Shown here in pieces: positions 45,290 through 56,604 of a stretch of DNA of 64,000 bases. Both the position numbers and the translations under genes were made by a program. Below the pieces are notes generated by a model, which saw nothing but the letters and a program-made list of their open reading frames with translations, was not told the DNA's origin and did not search any database. The stretch's first letter is position 1. Each line of letters begins with the position of its first letter. This DNA comes from Dugong dugon (lineage: Eukaryota; Chordata; Mammalia; Sirenia; Dugongidae). The stretch is taken from the NCBI GenBank assembly GCA_030035585.1, contig CM057469.1, positions 22,500,501 through 22,564,500 of the forward strand, in the 5' to 3' direction.

Positions 45290-45665
45290 GTAGCAGCTTT
45301 TACTGTGACAATAAACAACCCCAAAATGTCAATGGCTTATACCAATTTTTTTGCTCACAGCTCTGTGAGTCAGCTGTAGCTTTGCTGGGTTTAACTGGGA
45401 TCAGCTGGACTTGGCTGATTCCGAGTCAAGCCTGCTCTTGAGTCTCTCATTCTGGGACCTGGGGTGAAGGAACAGCATTACTTGGGCTTACCTTTCTCGT
45501 GATAGATGGCGGGAATTCCAGAGGATCTAGAAAGAACATATGACGCCTCTAAATCCTCTATTTAGAACAGGGACTCTTTCATTTCCACCCACATTCTGTT
45601 GGTCAAAACAAAACAAGTCATCAGCCCAGATTCCGTGGGGTAGGGAAGCATATTCCTCCCACAGG
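45290..45665 (-). mobile_element. MLT1-like LTR, antisense
   Basis: 'ctgtgacaataaacaacccc', 'ttgctcacagctctgtgag' and 'gggatcagctggacttggc' follow the antisense order of an MLT1-type LTR. Confidence 0.55.
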
Positions 45666-45730
45666 ATAGTAGGCAGAGTGAATATTTGATGACTAATGAT
45701 GTTGATTATTAATCTAGTATGTGCTTATGT

Positions 45731-45935
45731 GGAGTCTCTGGGTGGTGCAAATTGTTAACGTACTTGGCTGCTATCCCAAAGATTGGAGGTTCAAGTCTAT
45801 TCAGAGGCACCTTGGAAGAAAGACCTGGCAATCAACTTCTGAAAAATCAGTCATTGAAAACCCTGTGGAGCACAGTTCTTCTCTGACACACATGGTGTTG
45901 CCAAGAGCCTGAACTGACTCAACAACAACTGGTGG
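45731..45935 (+). mobile_element. SINE type A
   Basis: 'ggagtctctgggtggtgc', 'gattggaggttcaagtc', 'aagacctggcaatcaac' and 'cattgaaaaccctgtggag', with a partly degraded tail. Confidence 0.92.
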
Positions 45936-46955
45936 TATGGGTTTACATACTATATACATTTTGTTGTTGTTGTTTAGTTAATGTATCTTGAGGATATTTG
46001 CATATCGGTACATAAACAATTTTTTTTTCATTTTTTATAACATAGTATTTCATTTTATGGATGTCCATAATTTACTGACCAGTTCTCTACTGGTAGTCAT
46101 TTTGATTATTTCCAGCATTTTGCTATTATAAACATTACTGCAATGAGTAATGTTATACTTACATCATTTTGCACATGTCCAAGTTACATATGCAAATTCT
46201 TTGATGCTGAATTTTTGGACAAATATTTTATTTTGGTTAATATTGCAAATTTCTCCACCACAGATGTTGAATCCATACACATCCCCATAAACAATATATG
46301 AAATGGCCTGTTTCATCACATTTTTATCAACTCTGTTGTTCCCAAGCTTTTGAATCTTTTTCAGCCTGGTAGAAAATAACATCTCAATGTAGTTTTTTTA
46401 AAATCACAGTTACATGTTGAGATATGCTCCACATCCACATACCATAAATTCATCTTTTTAAAATATACAATTCAGTGAGCTTTTGTATGTTCACAGAGTT
46501 GTGTGACAATCACCATAATCTAATTTTAGAATATTTTCATCACTCAACACCACAAAAACAAACCCTGTACCTATTAACAGTCACTCCCCTTTCCTTCTCT
46601 TCCCCAGCCTTTGGAAATCACTAATCTATGTTCTGTTTTTATGAATTTGCTTAGCCTGAACATTTCATATATGACCCTTTGTGACTGGATGTTTTCACTT
46701 CACATGATTTTTCAAGATTCATCAATGTCATAGCGTGTATTAGTAAGTCATTCCTTTTACTACTGGATAATATTCCGTTATATGGACATACTACATTTTG
46801 TTTATATACTCATCAATTTCTGAATATTTTGATTGTTTCTGAATTTTCTCCATTATGCTGCTATAAACATTTGAGTACAAGTCTTTGTGTGAACGTATGT
46901 TTTCATTTCTTTGGGGTATATACCTAGTATGTATGGAATTACTGGGTCATATTTG

Positions 46956-47109
46956 GAAACCCTGATGGCATAGTGGTTACGAGATGTGGCTGCTAACCAA
47001 AAGGTCAGCAGTATGAATCCACCAGATGCTCCTTGGAAACTTTATGGGGCAGTTCTTCTCTGTCCTATAGAGTTGCTATGAGCCGGAATCCACTTGATGG
47101 CACTGGGTG
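46956..47109 (+). mobile_element. SINE type B nested in L1
   Basis: 'ggaaaccctgatggcatag', 'gctgctaaccaaaaggtc', 'ggggcagttcttctctgtcc' and 'gctatgagccggaatcc'. Confidence 0.92.
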
Positions 47110-47558
47110 GTGTATGGTGATGGTGATTCTAAGTGTAACACTTTGAGTAACTGCTTGTTTTCCAAAGTGGGTGCACAATTTTACAATCCTTCAGCAATGT
47201 AAGAAAATTTCAGTTTCTCCCATCTTTGCCAACACTTGTTATTGTCTGTCCTTTTTTTTTTATTTCAGCCTTCCTAGTGGGTATGAAGTGATATCTCATT
47301 GTGGTTTTGTTTTGCATTTCCCAATGACAATGATGTTGAGCATTTTTTCATGTGCTTATTGGCAATTTGTGTATCTTATTTGGAAGATATGTAATTTAGG
47401 AAAATTTGCTTCCATTCTGTAGATTGTCTTTTCACTTTCTTAATGGTATCTTCAGCAGCGCAAAAGTTTTTAATGTTGGTGAAGTCCCATGTATCTATTT
47501 TTCCATTTGTCTCTTATGCTTTTGGTATCATTTCTAGGAAGCTATTGCCTAACCCAAG

Positions 47559-48035
47559 TGCCTTAGTCATCCAGTGCTGCTCTAACAGAAATACCACAAG
47601 TGGATGGCTTTAACAAAGAGAAGTTTATTTGCTCACAGTCCAGTAGGCTACAAGCCCAGATTCAGAATGTCAGCTCCAGGGGAACACTTTCTCCATTGGC
47701 TCCAGAGGAAGGTCCATGTCATCAATCTTCCCTTGGTCTAGGAGCTTCTCTGCACAGGAACCTCAGGTCCAAAGACGTGCTCTGCTCCCAGCACTGCTTT
47801 CTTGGTGGTACGAGGTTCCCATGTGTCTCTGCTCGCTTCTCTCTTTTATATCTCAAAAGAGAGTGGCTGAAGACACTATCAAATCTTGTAGATGTAATCA
47901 GTATAACCTCATCATAGTGATAGCGTTTACTACACAAAATGAAATCACATCAGATTACAGTCATACAATACCGGGAATCATGACCCCCAGCCAAGTTGAC
48001 AGATGTTTTTGGGGGACACAATTCAGTCTATGACA
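47559..48035 (-). mobile_element. Solo LTR, MaLR-like family 1, copy 4, inside L1
   Basis: 477 bp in antisense, with an exact 5-bp target duplication ccaag (47554-47558, 48036-48040). It keeps 'tatatctcaaaag' (antisense TATA region) and 'gggggacacaattcagtc' near its start. A 105-codon forward frame (47600-47917) is antisense to the LTR and has counterparts in other copies. Confidence 0.95.
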
Positions 48036-48560
48036 CCAAGTTTACAACAATTTACTCCTATGTTTTCTTCTAAGAGTTCTATAGTTTTATCTCTTACATT
48101 TAGGCCTATGATCCACTTTTAAGTCGCTGTTTCTATATGGTGTGAAGTAAGGGACCAACTTCATTCTTTTGCATGTATATAGCCAGTTGTCCTAGAAACA
48201 TTTGTTGAAAAGATTATTCTTTCCCCATTGAGATGTCCTGGCACCCTTGTCAAAAATCAATTGACTAAAAATGTAAGGGTTTATTTTTGGACACTCAATT
48301 CTATTTCACTGGTCTGTATGTCTATTCTTATGCCACGCAACATATCTTGATTTCTGTAGCTTCATAGCAAATTTTGAAATCCTATGAGTTGTAGAACTTT
48401 GTTTTCCTTTTTCAGGATTATTTTCACTATTCTGGCTCCCTTGAATTTCCATATGAATTTTAAGATCAACTTGTCAGCCCCCACCCCCTTGATCCCCCCA
48501 AAAAAGCAGCTGGGATTTTGATAGGGATTGTGTTGAATCTGTTGTCAGTGAAGTTTAAAT

Positions 48561-50128
48561 TGTCTTTCTCTTATGAATTAGGTAGGGCATATTGTTAATG
48601 TGCTTAATGTCACTTGTGTTTCTTGTTTGAACTGAGAACTCATATCTTTGGCTCTTTTTTTGTGGGGCATCAATTCCAGTTTTGTTCTTTTAACTCTTAA
48701 ATTATGTTGGAAAACAAGACTAGAGGAATGGACATATTTCATAACGATAATGGAATACAGATTCACATACATTACTTTTCATTCTTTTCTCAAAAGGAGT
48801 AGTAGCATTGGAACTGTACAGAATACGTCTGATTAAAATAACCAGACCTACACTTACACTAACCAAAAAACAATCTCTTCTATCTCCCCCAATCCCTCTC
48901 TTCAGAAGGCAAAGTTTTTATTCATTAAAATGTCCATGGACTGGAAAATGTTACAAGATAAATTTCATGAAAATAGCTAGACAACTCAGAAGAAAATAAT
49001 TTCACAAGACCCATAAAGTTATTCTTACTGTGTGTTTCTTTCTTTCTCTCTATTTAGGTACTTTATTTCTCAGTTTCCTCATGGAGAGAATTTGTAGAAC
49101 TCACCCTCTTTCTACTTTAAATGAATTTTTCCTTAGTTTTCTGTATATTATTTCTCACTTCTTCTTCCTTAACCTTGTATGGGTTTACAATTACTTATGC
49201 CTCTCTTTCATGTTCTACTTTTCTAGCTATAATTTATAGGTCTTAAATTTAGCCCAGTCATAATCCTTGGAAGAAAAAGCCTAAGTATATAGTTATGTCT
49301 TGGTTAGAGAAACCAGTAGCTCCCAGATGTGTCAAGGCCAGATAGTCAAATGTCACCTCGAGAAAATATGATGAAGGGATAGGAGAACATCTCCCTCCAT
49401 ACTGAGTAAGTGTCACTGGCCAGTAGTTTCCGCTCCTCTCTCATTGATGCTAGGAATGAGTTTATAAGTACAGACCTTTGTTTCCTGTATAAAAACCTCT
49501 TATTCCATTCCCCAGGAGTGCTGAAAGGGTGCATTTTCCTTCACTACAAACAGGCTCTCAATGCCAATAGGCATTAATCAATTCCAGATCAGTAAATGGC
49601 TCTGTAGATTACTAAATGGCTCTGACTGACCTTGATAATGCATTAGAGAAATGAATAAAGCGGTGGCATTATAACATAATTAAATTTAACTTATGAGCAA
49701 GGTAAGATGACCATGCTTTCCAACCAAGTTTTCTTTAAGAGTCTGCTGCTGTCTCCTTTTAGCTGGGCTCCTAGGAGCAGCTAATGGTCTCCATCTGTCC
49801 AGTCTGTCTCACTTCTTTAATGTAAGTTGTAAGTTATCCTGTATGGTGTCCCCTCGTTATTTTCATTGACAAACACAGCTTTGCTTATTGTGGAACTTAG
49901 GACTCCCTGGGGATATAGCATAGAAAGAAAAATAAGAACATATTATAGAATTTGCTTACGGTTAAGCTTGGCATTTCCACTAAAGCATAATATGAATGTA
50001 ATTTTGCTTGCATTTATGTAACATCCTTTTCCTAAGGAAGCCAAAGAACTTTATAAATGAGCTGTGAATTATCTCTGCTCTGCTTGGAAGTGGTGCCAGA
50101 TTCAGAAAAGCCTTTCAATGGCACTACC
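48561..50128. other. Unassigned stretch
   Basis: About 1.6 kb with no confident repeat. The part 49540-49720 is rich in homeodomain-like 'attaat'/'ataatta' words and holds two near-copies of 'taaatggctctg', but this is not proof of function. Confidence 0.45.
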
Positions 50129-50136
50129 ATTAGTAG

Positions 50137-50325
50137 GGATCCCTGGTGTCATAGTGGTTAAGAGCTATGGATGCTACCCACAAGGTTGGCATTTTGAATC
50201 CACCAGCTGCTCCTTGGGAACCCTATAGGGTAGTTCTACTCTGTCCTATAGGGTTGCTATGAGTTGGAATCGACTCTGAGGCAACAAGTGTTTTTGTTTG
50301 TTTGTTTGTTTGTTTTTTGGTTAAT
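50137..50325 (+). mobile_element. SINE type B
   Basis: 'atccctggtgtcatagtgg', 'ccctatagggtagttctac' and 'gctatgagttggaatcgac', ending in (GTTT)n. An 8-bp direct repeat attagtag lies at 50129-50136 and 50326-50333. Confidence 0.92.
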
Positions 50326-50482
50326 ATTAGTAGAGAAGACTACTGTTTGCCATTTCTGGTTACCTGTGCTCTCCATACATTTCCAATTTTAACTGTTTCA
50401 GAGGACAAAATTTACTTCAGATATGGCTGAAGCTACTTTATCAAGAAATAAAATTGAGGAAATAAAGGAACTAACCTCTTTG

Positions 50483-50592
50483 AGGAAGAAAGGCCTGATG
50501 ATACACTTCCAAAACTCAACCAATGAAAACCTTATGGATCACAATGGTCCAATCTACAACTGATCGCAACTGGCAGCAGCTAATAACAACAG
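50483..50592 (+). mobile_element. SINE type C / RTE fragment
   Basis: 'ggaagaaaggcctgatgat', 'aaccaatgaaaaccttatgg' and 'caatggtccaatctacaact' match the middle of type C, with an AATAACAACAG end. Head and part of the tail are absent. Confidence 0.75.
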
Positions 50593-50594
50593 CT

Positions 50595-50752
50595 TCTGTA
50601 CTGTTCCTCTTATGTGTCAGACGCCATGCTAAATGACCAAGAGGTGTTATCACATTTGATCCCAGAAAAGTCCTGTAAGAATGGTTTTATTATCTTCATC
50701 TATTTCAAGTGAGGAAACTGAGGGTCAGTGGAATGAAGGTCACAGGGCTATG
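50595..50752 (-). repeat. MIR SINE
   Basis: Antisense MIR with 'acgccatgctaaatgacc', 'gtgaggaaactgagggtcag' and 'gaaggtcacagggct'. Confidence 0.7.
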
Positions 50753-50812
50753 TTGCTGTTAGTTGCTGCCAAATTGATTCCAACTCATGTTGACCCCATG
50801 TGCACAGCTGTA
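50753..50812 (-). mobile_element. RTE/SINE tail fragment
   Basis: Only about 60 bp of the shared tail, 'gttagttgctgccaaattg' and 'actcatgttgaccccatg'. It could come from any of the tail-sharing families. Confidence 0.7.
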
Positions 50813-51394
50813 ACATGGCAAAAGTGATCTCTGCATCCTGTTCTAACCTCGAGGCTTGAACTCTCTCTTATGCACTCACTTCCTACCTCTTTGGAGGCTG
50901 AATGAAGAGCCAGCACTCAGTATACAAGGGAAGGGACTCAGGTTTCTCTAGCCTAAGCAACTGCAGGTCCCTCCTTTTCAGTCAATAACATTTCTGTTAT
51001 ATTCCAAAGTATGTGCTTTCCTTACAAGGTTTAAAAAATGTTTTTCAATTCTTTTACCTTTTTTCTAGGACAGACACTATTTCTTATGCACTTATCCAAG
51101 TTCCCTGGAAACGGGCTTTTTGTCAGAAGAGGTTAAGCATGACAGAAGCCCCTGTGACAAGTCAGCTTTACCAAGAATGGCATGTGGATGTCATTTCTGG
51201 GGTACTTAATGCATTACAAATGAATCTGAGACTAGAACGTTCACTTGTGGAGAGCCTGCATTTTCTGCTGGTCTGTGACCATGCTCAGAGAATGAGGGAA
51301 TAGAAGGCAGAAGTAGCATAAGCCAAAATAGAAAAGCAAAGTGTGCCTGGGAAATTGATGACTCCATGGATGATGCTGAGGCTGACCCATCACA
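50813..51394. other. No recognised element
   Basis: Unassigned. The forward 96-codon frame at 51013-51303 has no recognisable domain; I see no support for a gene. Confidence 0.45.
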
Positions 51395-51510
51395 GATGTC
51401 AGGGCTGGAAGGGAGCTCAGAGGTCATCTGTTCTCATCTGGTCATTTTTTAGTTTGAAAAATTGAGCCTCATGGAGGTTAAGTGATTTGCCTAAAGTTAG
51501 GTAATTCAGG
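51395..51510 (-). repeat. MIR-like ancient repeat
   Basis: 'gggctggaagggagctcag', 'aggtcatctgttc' and 'ggaggttaagtgatttgcc' are typical of an old MIR-type repeat. Confidence 0.5.
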
Positions 51511-51528
51511 ACCCTTAACTTCTAGCCC

Positions 51529-51755
51529 CAAGGTCCCTGGGTGGCACAAACGGTTTGTGCTTGGCTACTAACCTAAAGGTTGGTGGTTTGAACCCATCCA
51601 GTGGTGCCAGGGATAAAGACCTGGTGATCTGCTTCTATAAAGATTACAGCCAAGAAAGCCCTATGGAACAGTTCTACTTTGTAACACGTGGTCACCATGA
51701 GTCAGACTCTACTCAAACACAATGGGTTTTGTTGTTTATTTGTTGTTTCTTTTTT
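51529..51755 (+). mobile_element. SINE type A
   Basis: 'aggtccctgggtggcacaaa', 'ggttggtggtttgaaccc', 'gacctggtgatctgcttc' and 'gtcaccatgagtcagac'. A perfect 14-bp direct repeat ttaacttctagccc (51515-51528, 51756-51769) flanks it. Confidence 0.95.
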
Positions 51756-51769
51756 TTAACTTCTAGCCC

Positions 51770-52327
51770 TATGCCCTTTCCACAACACCATAAATACTTC
51801 AAGGTTGTGAAATAGTAGAGAGCTTATAATTTTTCTATTTTCAATCTGACACCTGATTCTGTTTCAATGATTCTATTTTCATTTGGATGGGGATAAATTT
51901 ATTGAGTAATTAATCCATGAAATTTAAGATATTTCTGTAAAAATCATAGAAAAGTGCATTATGACTCTCTTTGTATGCATGTATTAGTAATAATAAAAAG
52001 ACATTATGTGAATATTGCTTTCTCAGGCTACTAAATAAATGAACAGAAACTATGCAATACTCTACGTATTTGCTATGCCTTATCTGTGGCTTTTACTTGT
52101 GTCATAGGCTGGGATGATATTTATTTCTAAATGACTTTTGTAGCAAAGCCAAGAGCATAGTGCTTAACTGAATTTCCCTTTGGAATTATTTCAAACTTAA
52201 ATAAATGACCCAATTGTAAATTATCATCCTGAATACTAACATGATTTAAAGGTGTGGTCAAAGACTTGGGAGCTAACTTAATTTATCAAGTGATTATTAA
52301 TCCTCACTGCTACGCTTAACTACCAGC
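51770..52327. other. No recognised element
   Basis: AT-rich unassigned sequence. Confidence 0.45.
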
Positions 52328-53500
52328 CATCTGTTAGTTTGTTGTGCTGTGGTGGCTTGCATGTTGCTGTGATGCTAGAAGCTATGCCACTGGAATTTCA
52401 AATAACAGCAGGATCACCGTGTGGATGTGTTTCAGCAGAGCTTCAGACTAAGATGGACTAGGAAGAAAGGCCTAGTGATATGCTTCTGTAAATTAGCCAA
52501 AGAAAATCATATGGATAACAACAGAAGATTTTCCAGTATAATGCCGGGAGATGAGAACCTCAGTTTGGAAGGCACTGAAAATATGACTGGGGAAGAACTA
52601 CCTCCTCAGACTAGAGTTGGCCTTGATGATGTGAATGGAGTAAATTCTTCAGGACCTTCATTTGCTGAAGTAGCATGACTCAAAATAAGAAGCAACTGCT
52701 GTAAACATCTATTAATAATCAAAATGTGCAATGTGCAGAGTATGAATCAAGGAAAATTGGAAGTTGTCAAAAATGAGATGGAATGCTTGAAGATCAATAT
52801 CTTAGGCATTAGTGAGCTGAAATGAACTGGTATTGGCCATTTTGAATGCAGCAGTCATATGGTCTACTATGCCAGGAATGAAAAATTGAAGAGGAAAATA
52901 GTGGCATTCATTATCAAAAGGAAGATTTCAAGATCCATCCTGAAGTACAATGCCTTCAGTGATAGGTTATTATTCATACACCTACAAGGAAGACAAGTTA
53001 ATATGACTATTATTCAGATTTAGGCATCAACCATGAATGCTAAAAATGAATACATTGAAGATTTTTACAAAACTGCTACAGTCTGAAGTTGATCAAATGT
53101 GCAGTTAAGATGTATTAATAATTACTGGTGATTGGAATGCAAAAGTTGGAAACAAAGAAGAAGGATTAGTAGTTGGAAAATATGTCCTGGTGGTAGGAAT
53201 GATGCTGGAGATCATCTGATAGAATTCTGCGAAACCAATGATTTATTCATTGCAAAATACTTTTTTTCTACAACACAGATGATAGCTATACACGTGGACC
53301 TTGCCAGATAGATTATGCAAGAATCAAATTGACTACATTTGTGGAAAGAGACAACGTAGAAACTCAATACTATCAGTCAAAACAAAGCCAGGGTCTGACT
53401 GTAGAACAACCATTTGCTCATATGCAAGTTCAAGCTGAAGCTGAAGAAAATCAGAGCAAGTCCATGAGATCCAAAGTACAACCTAGAATACATACATCCC
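52328..53500 (+). mobile_element. RTE LINE, 5' half only
   Basis: It starts with the RTE 5' UTR ('gcatgttgctgtgatgctag', 'agactaagatggactagg') and passes through decayed endonuclease sequence ('tcttaggcattagtgagctg', 'tggtctactatgccagg'). It stops about one third of the way into the element. Absence of the 3' end is unusual for target-primed insertion, so deletion or rearrangement is likely. Frames 52421-52678 and 53329-53517 are small pieces of its protein. Confidence 0.85.
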
Positions 53501-53626
53501 AGTGTGAAAGCTGGTAGACAGGGATTTCAGTGCATTAAAAATGGCAACAAGGTCAATGCTTTCGTGATTCTAGAATTCTGGTTAATCTAGACAGTTGAAA
53601 TTGCAATTCCTGCAAGATTTACATAT

Positions 53627-53657
53627 TCTCATTTAAATCCCCCAGGATTTGTGATAT
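53627..53657 (+). repeat. 31-bp target duplication of the RTE, left copy
   Basis: The 31 bp from 'tctcatttaaatccc' to 'ggatttgtgatat' recur exactly at 60253-60283, on the far side of the RTE copy. This is direct evidence that 53658-60252 inserted as one element and was enlarged later. Confidence 0.95.
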
Positions 53658-54084
53658 TTTGTTATTGTTATTGTTAGGTCACCATTGAGTCAGCTCCAAC
53701 TCACAATGACACTATGTAAAACAGAACAAAACACTGCCCAGTTCTGCACCATCCTCATAATCATTGCTACCTTTGAACCCCCTGTTGCAGCCACTGGGCC
53801 AATTCATCTTGTTGAGGGTCTTCCTCTTTTTTGCTCACCCTCTGCTTTACCAAACATGATGTCTTCTAGGGACCAGTCTCTCCTGATAACATGTCAAAGT
53901 AAGGAAGACAAAGTCTCACCATTCTCCCTTCTAAGGAGCAAAGGAGCATTCCAGCTGTACTTTTTCCAAGACAGATTTGTTCGTTCTTCTGGCAGTCCAT
54001 GGTATATTCAATTTTCTTCACAAACACCCGTAATTTGAAGGCATCAATTCTTATTCAGTCTTTCTTATTCATTGTCCAGCTTTC

Positions 54085-54831
54085 TCATGCATATGAGGCG
54101 ACTGACAATACCATGGCTTGGGTCAGGCACACCTTAGTCCTCAAAGTGACATCTTTGTTTTTGAACACTTTAAAGAGGCCTTTTGCAGCAGATTTGCCCA
54201 ATGCAATATGTCGTTTGATTTCTTGACTGCTGCTTCCATTGGTGTTGATTGTGGATCCAAGTAAAATGAAATCCTGGACAACTTCAATCTTTTCTCCATT
54301 TATCATAATGTTGTTTATTGGTCAAGTTGTGAGGAATTTTGGTTTTTTGTATGTTGAAGTGTAATCCATACTGAAGGCTGTAGTCTCTGATCTTTATCAA
54401 TTAAGTGTTTCAAGTTCACTTGAAGCAAGCAAGGTTATGTCATCTGCATATTGTAGGTCGTTAATAAGTCTTCCTCCAATCCTGATGCCCTGTTCTTCTT
54501 TACATAGTCCAGCTTTTTGAATTATTTGCTCAGCATACAGATTGAATAGGTATGGTAAAAGGATACAACCCTGACAAATGTCTTTCCTGATTTTAAACCA
54601 CACAGTATCCACTTGTTCTGTTGAAATGACTTCCCCTTGGTCTATGTACAGGTTCTGCATGAGCATAATGAAGTGTTCTGGAATTCCTATTCTTCTCAAT
54701 GTTATCCCTAACTTGTTATGATCCACACAGTAGAATGCCTTTGCATAGTCAATAAAACACAGGTAAACATCTTTCTGGTATTCTCTGCTTCCAGCCAGGA
54801 TCCATCTGACATCAGCAATGATATCCCTCAT
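54085..54831 (-). pseudogene. RTE reverse transcriptase relic, palm and C-terminal part
   Basis: The 54397-54831 frame (144 residues) has CFIDYAKAF at residues 25-33 and the catalytic YADD at 128-131, so the palm active site is intact in sequence. The 54085-54306 frame gives the following part (SSQEIKRHIALGKSAAKGLF). The N-terminal part lies beyond the insert at 58546-58885. The chain is broken by the 3.6-kb insertion and by frameshifts. Confidence 0.9.
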
Positions 54832-54887
54832 TCCATGTCCTCATCTGAATCCAGCTTCAATTTTTGTCAGCTCCCTGTTGATGTACT

Positions 54888-54902
54888 GCTGCAATCATTT
54901 TT
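54888..54902 (+). repeat. 15-bp target duplication of the insert, left copy
   Basis: gctgcaatcattttt at 54888-54902 recurs exactly at 58539-58553. It is RTE sequence, duplicated when the 3.6-kb insert arrived. Confidence 0.9.
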
Positions 54903-54910
54903 TTTTTTTT

Positions 54911-55073
54911 GCACTTTTTTAACTTTTTTATTGTGATTTAGATGAAAGTTTACAGAGCAAATTGGTTTCTCATTAAACAATTAATATGCATATTGTTTTG
55001 CGACATTGGTTACCAACCCCCCCACGATATGTCAACACTCTCCCCTTCCTTCTCTACCTTGGGTTCCCCATTA
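54911..55073 (-). mobile_element. L1 3' end fragment
   Basis: Antisense L1 3' UTR: 'ttttattgtgatttagatg', 'gcaaattggtttctcatt' and 'cgacattggttaccaac', the same type as 26258-26908. It ends after 'gttccccattacc'. It supplies the polyadenylation signal of the proposed transcript. Confidence 0.85.
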
Positions 55074-55306
55074 CCGTATATTTGGTGTTTTACACAAATA
55101 AGGATATATATATTGTGTAAGTACCATTTGGCAAAATCATTTAGTACACATTTATACTCAATTAACAGTCATCAATTTGAGAAAACATCTGTGCTCTCTG
55201 AAATATAATATTTTACCCCACTACATCCCACTGTATTTGGTATGAAGAATAAATATAATAATCCATGTATTAGCAGTTATGGACAATATTTCCTATTATT
55301 TCAAAC

Positions 55307-55377
55307 TCTTTAGGGCAGTTCTGCTCTGTTCTATAGGGTTGCTGTGAGTTGGAATCAACTCAATGGCAATGGGTAAT
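55307..55377 (+). mobile_element. SINE type B tail fragment
   Basis: 'gggcagttctgctctgttc', 'tagggttgctgtgagttgg' and 'caactcaatggcaatggg'. Confidence 0.8.
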
Positions 55378-55408
55378 TATACATGTCTAAATACAGTGGC
55401 ATATAGTG

Positions 55409-55690
55409 GGACACTACCACCTGTCTGTCAGTTTATCCTACTGTGGTATCTTGCTTATTGCTATGATGCTGAAAGTTATGTCACCAGCTTTTCAAATACC
55501 AGCAGGGTGGTCCATGGTGGACAGGTTTAAGCAGAGCTTCCAGATTAAGACAGACTAGGAAGAAAAGCCTGGTGATCTGCTTCTGAACATTAGCTGATGA
55601 AAACCCTATGGATTAGAACAGAATATTGTCAGATGTAGTGCTGGAAGGTGAACCCCTTAAGTATGAAGGCACTATACAGTAGCTGCAAAA
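55409..55690 (+). mobile_element. RTE LINE 5' UTR fragment
   Basis: It matches the 5' end of the 52328 copy: 'ttgctatgatgctgaaag', 'gcagagcttccagattaag' and 'agactaggaagaaaagcctg'. It ends near 'aaggcactatacagtagc', so the rest of the RTE is absent. Confidence 0.82.
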
Positions 55691-56283
55691 TGAACTCACA
55701 CATGCCTTGTCTAGAAATTGATGAGAAATCATCATAACTGCAGTCTGTTCACCTATTTAAGTCCTTAGGGTCACATGATTAAATATCCACATCATAATTA
55801 AACAGTTGTAATGACCTCTTTAGGTCTTTTTCACTTACAATAACACACCGATTTTGTCTGAGGCAGTTAAGTGCTTCCACTTATCCTCTGAGAGTGCTTG
55901 ATAGCATTGTCCTCATTGAAATTAGAAAGTCAATTCCAATGGCAATATCACCCAACTTCACCTCTGACCTACAGACGACACACACTACTGTTTCCAATGA
56001 TACTGATTTTCCATTCACCGATGTACTTCTTATTGTCTTTGTAAAGTAATTGTTATTTGTATCTTCTTGGGGTCATAGTTACTGTGTGGTGGGTGAATCA
56101 CACATGATAAATCCCTCCAACATTTCTCTTTCCTAGAGTCTTTGTATTTATTACTCCTAAATAAAACAAGGATATCTGGCATCTCAACCTCAAAAAAAGT
56201 ATGTTGCCTTTGAGTCTTGATGTCAACCAGCAACTGAGAACACTCTCAAATGCTTGAACTAGCCTGTTAAAAACATAATCTCT
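55691..56283. other. No recognised element
   Basis: Unassigned non-coding sequence within the insert. Confidence 0.45.
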
Positions 56284-56480
56284 AACAAATAGTTAACACT
56301 CTGGGCTGCTAACTGAAAGGTTAGTGGTTCAAGTCCACCCATAGGTGCCTCAGAAGAAAGGCTGGTGATCTACTTCCAAAAAATTCACCACTGAAAACCC
56401 TGTGGAGCACAGTTCTCTGATGCACAGGAGGTTACCATGAGTCAGAATCTACTCTACGGCAACTGGTTTTGGTTTTGGTT
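56284..56480 (+). mobile_element. SINE type A, head shortened
   Basis: 'gggctgctaactgaaagg', 'tggttcaagtccaccc', 'aaaaccctgtggagcacag' and 'cggcaactggttttgg'. The first 15 or so bases of the head are missing. Confidence 0.9.
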
Positions 56481-56578
56481 TATAAAGTTACCTTAGTCTC
56501 AAGTTGCATTCCTTCTTCACTTGTATGGAGCATTTATTGCCCATTTGCACACATGTTCTCTAAGTTTCTGTATGCATA

Positions 56579-56602
56579 TGCACACACACACACACACACA
56601 CA
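56579..56602. repeat. (CA)n microsatellite
   Basis: An uninterrupted CA run of about 24 bp. Confidence 0.95.
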
Positions 56603-56604
56603 TA

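Larger units (their letters stand above)
45124..46300 (-). mobile_element. Old L1 3' UTR, split by an LTR-like piece and a SINE
   Basis: Antisense L1 at 45124-45275 ('catgggtaacctgtattatc', 'cttgtgtagccttttaaat') and 45945-46300 ('atggatgtccataatttact', 'gctattataaacattactg'). Younger or other repeats occupy 45290-45940. Confidence 0.6.
46390..48560 (-). mobile_element. Old L1M 3' UTR block, split by a SINE and an LTR
   Basis: Antisense L1M order: 'gagttgtgtgacaatcacc', 'cactcccctttccttctc', 'aatattccgttatatggac', 'gaagtgatatctcattgtgg', then after the LTR 'gacactcaattctatttcac' and 'atttccatatgaattttaag'. It resumes precisely after the 47559-48035 LTR. Confidence 0.8.

Noticed and set aside
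51013-51303. A 96-codon forward frame in non-repeat DNA
   Set aside because: No domain, no splice or promoter support, and length within chance for the amount of sequence.
54397-54831. An intact-looking reverse transcriptase segment with YADD, possibly a live element or a captured gene
   Set aside because: It is part of an RTE copy broken by frameshifts and by the 3.6-kb insertion, so it is a relic.
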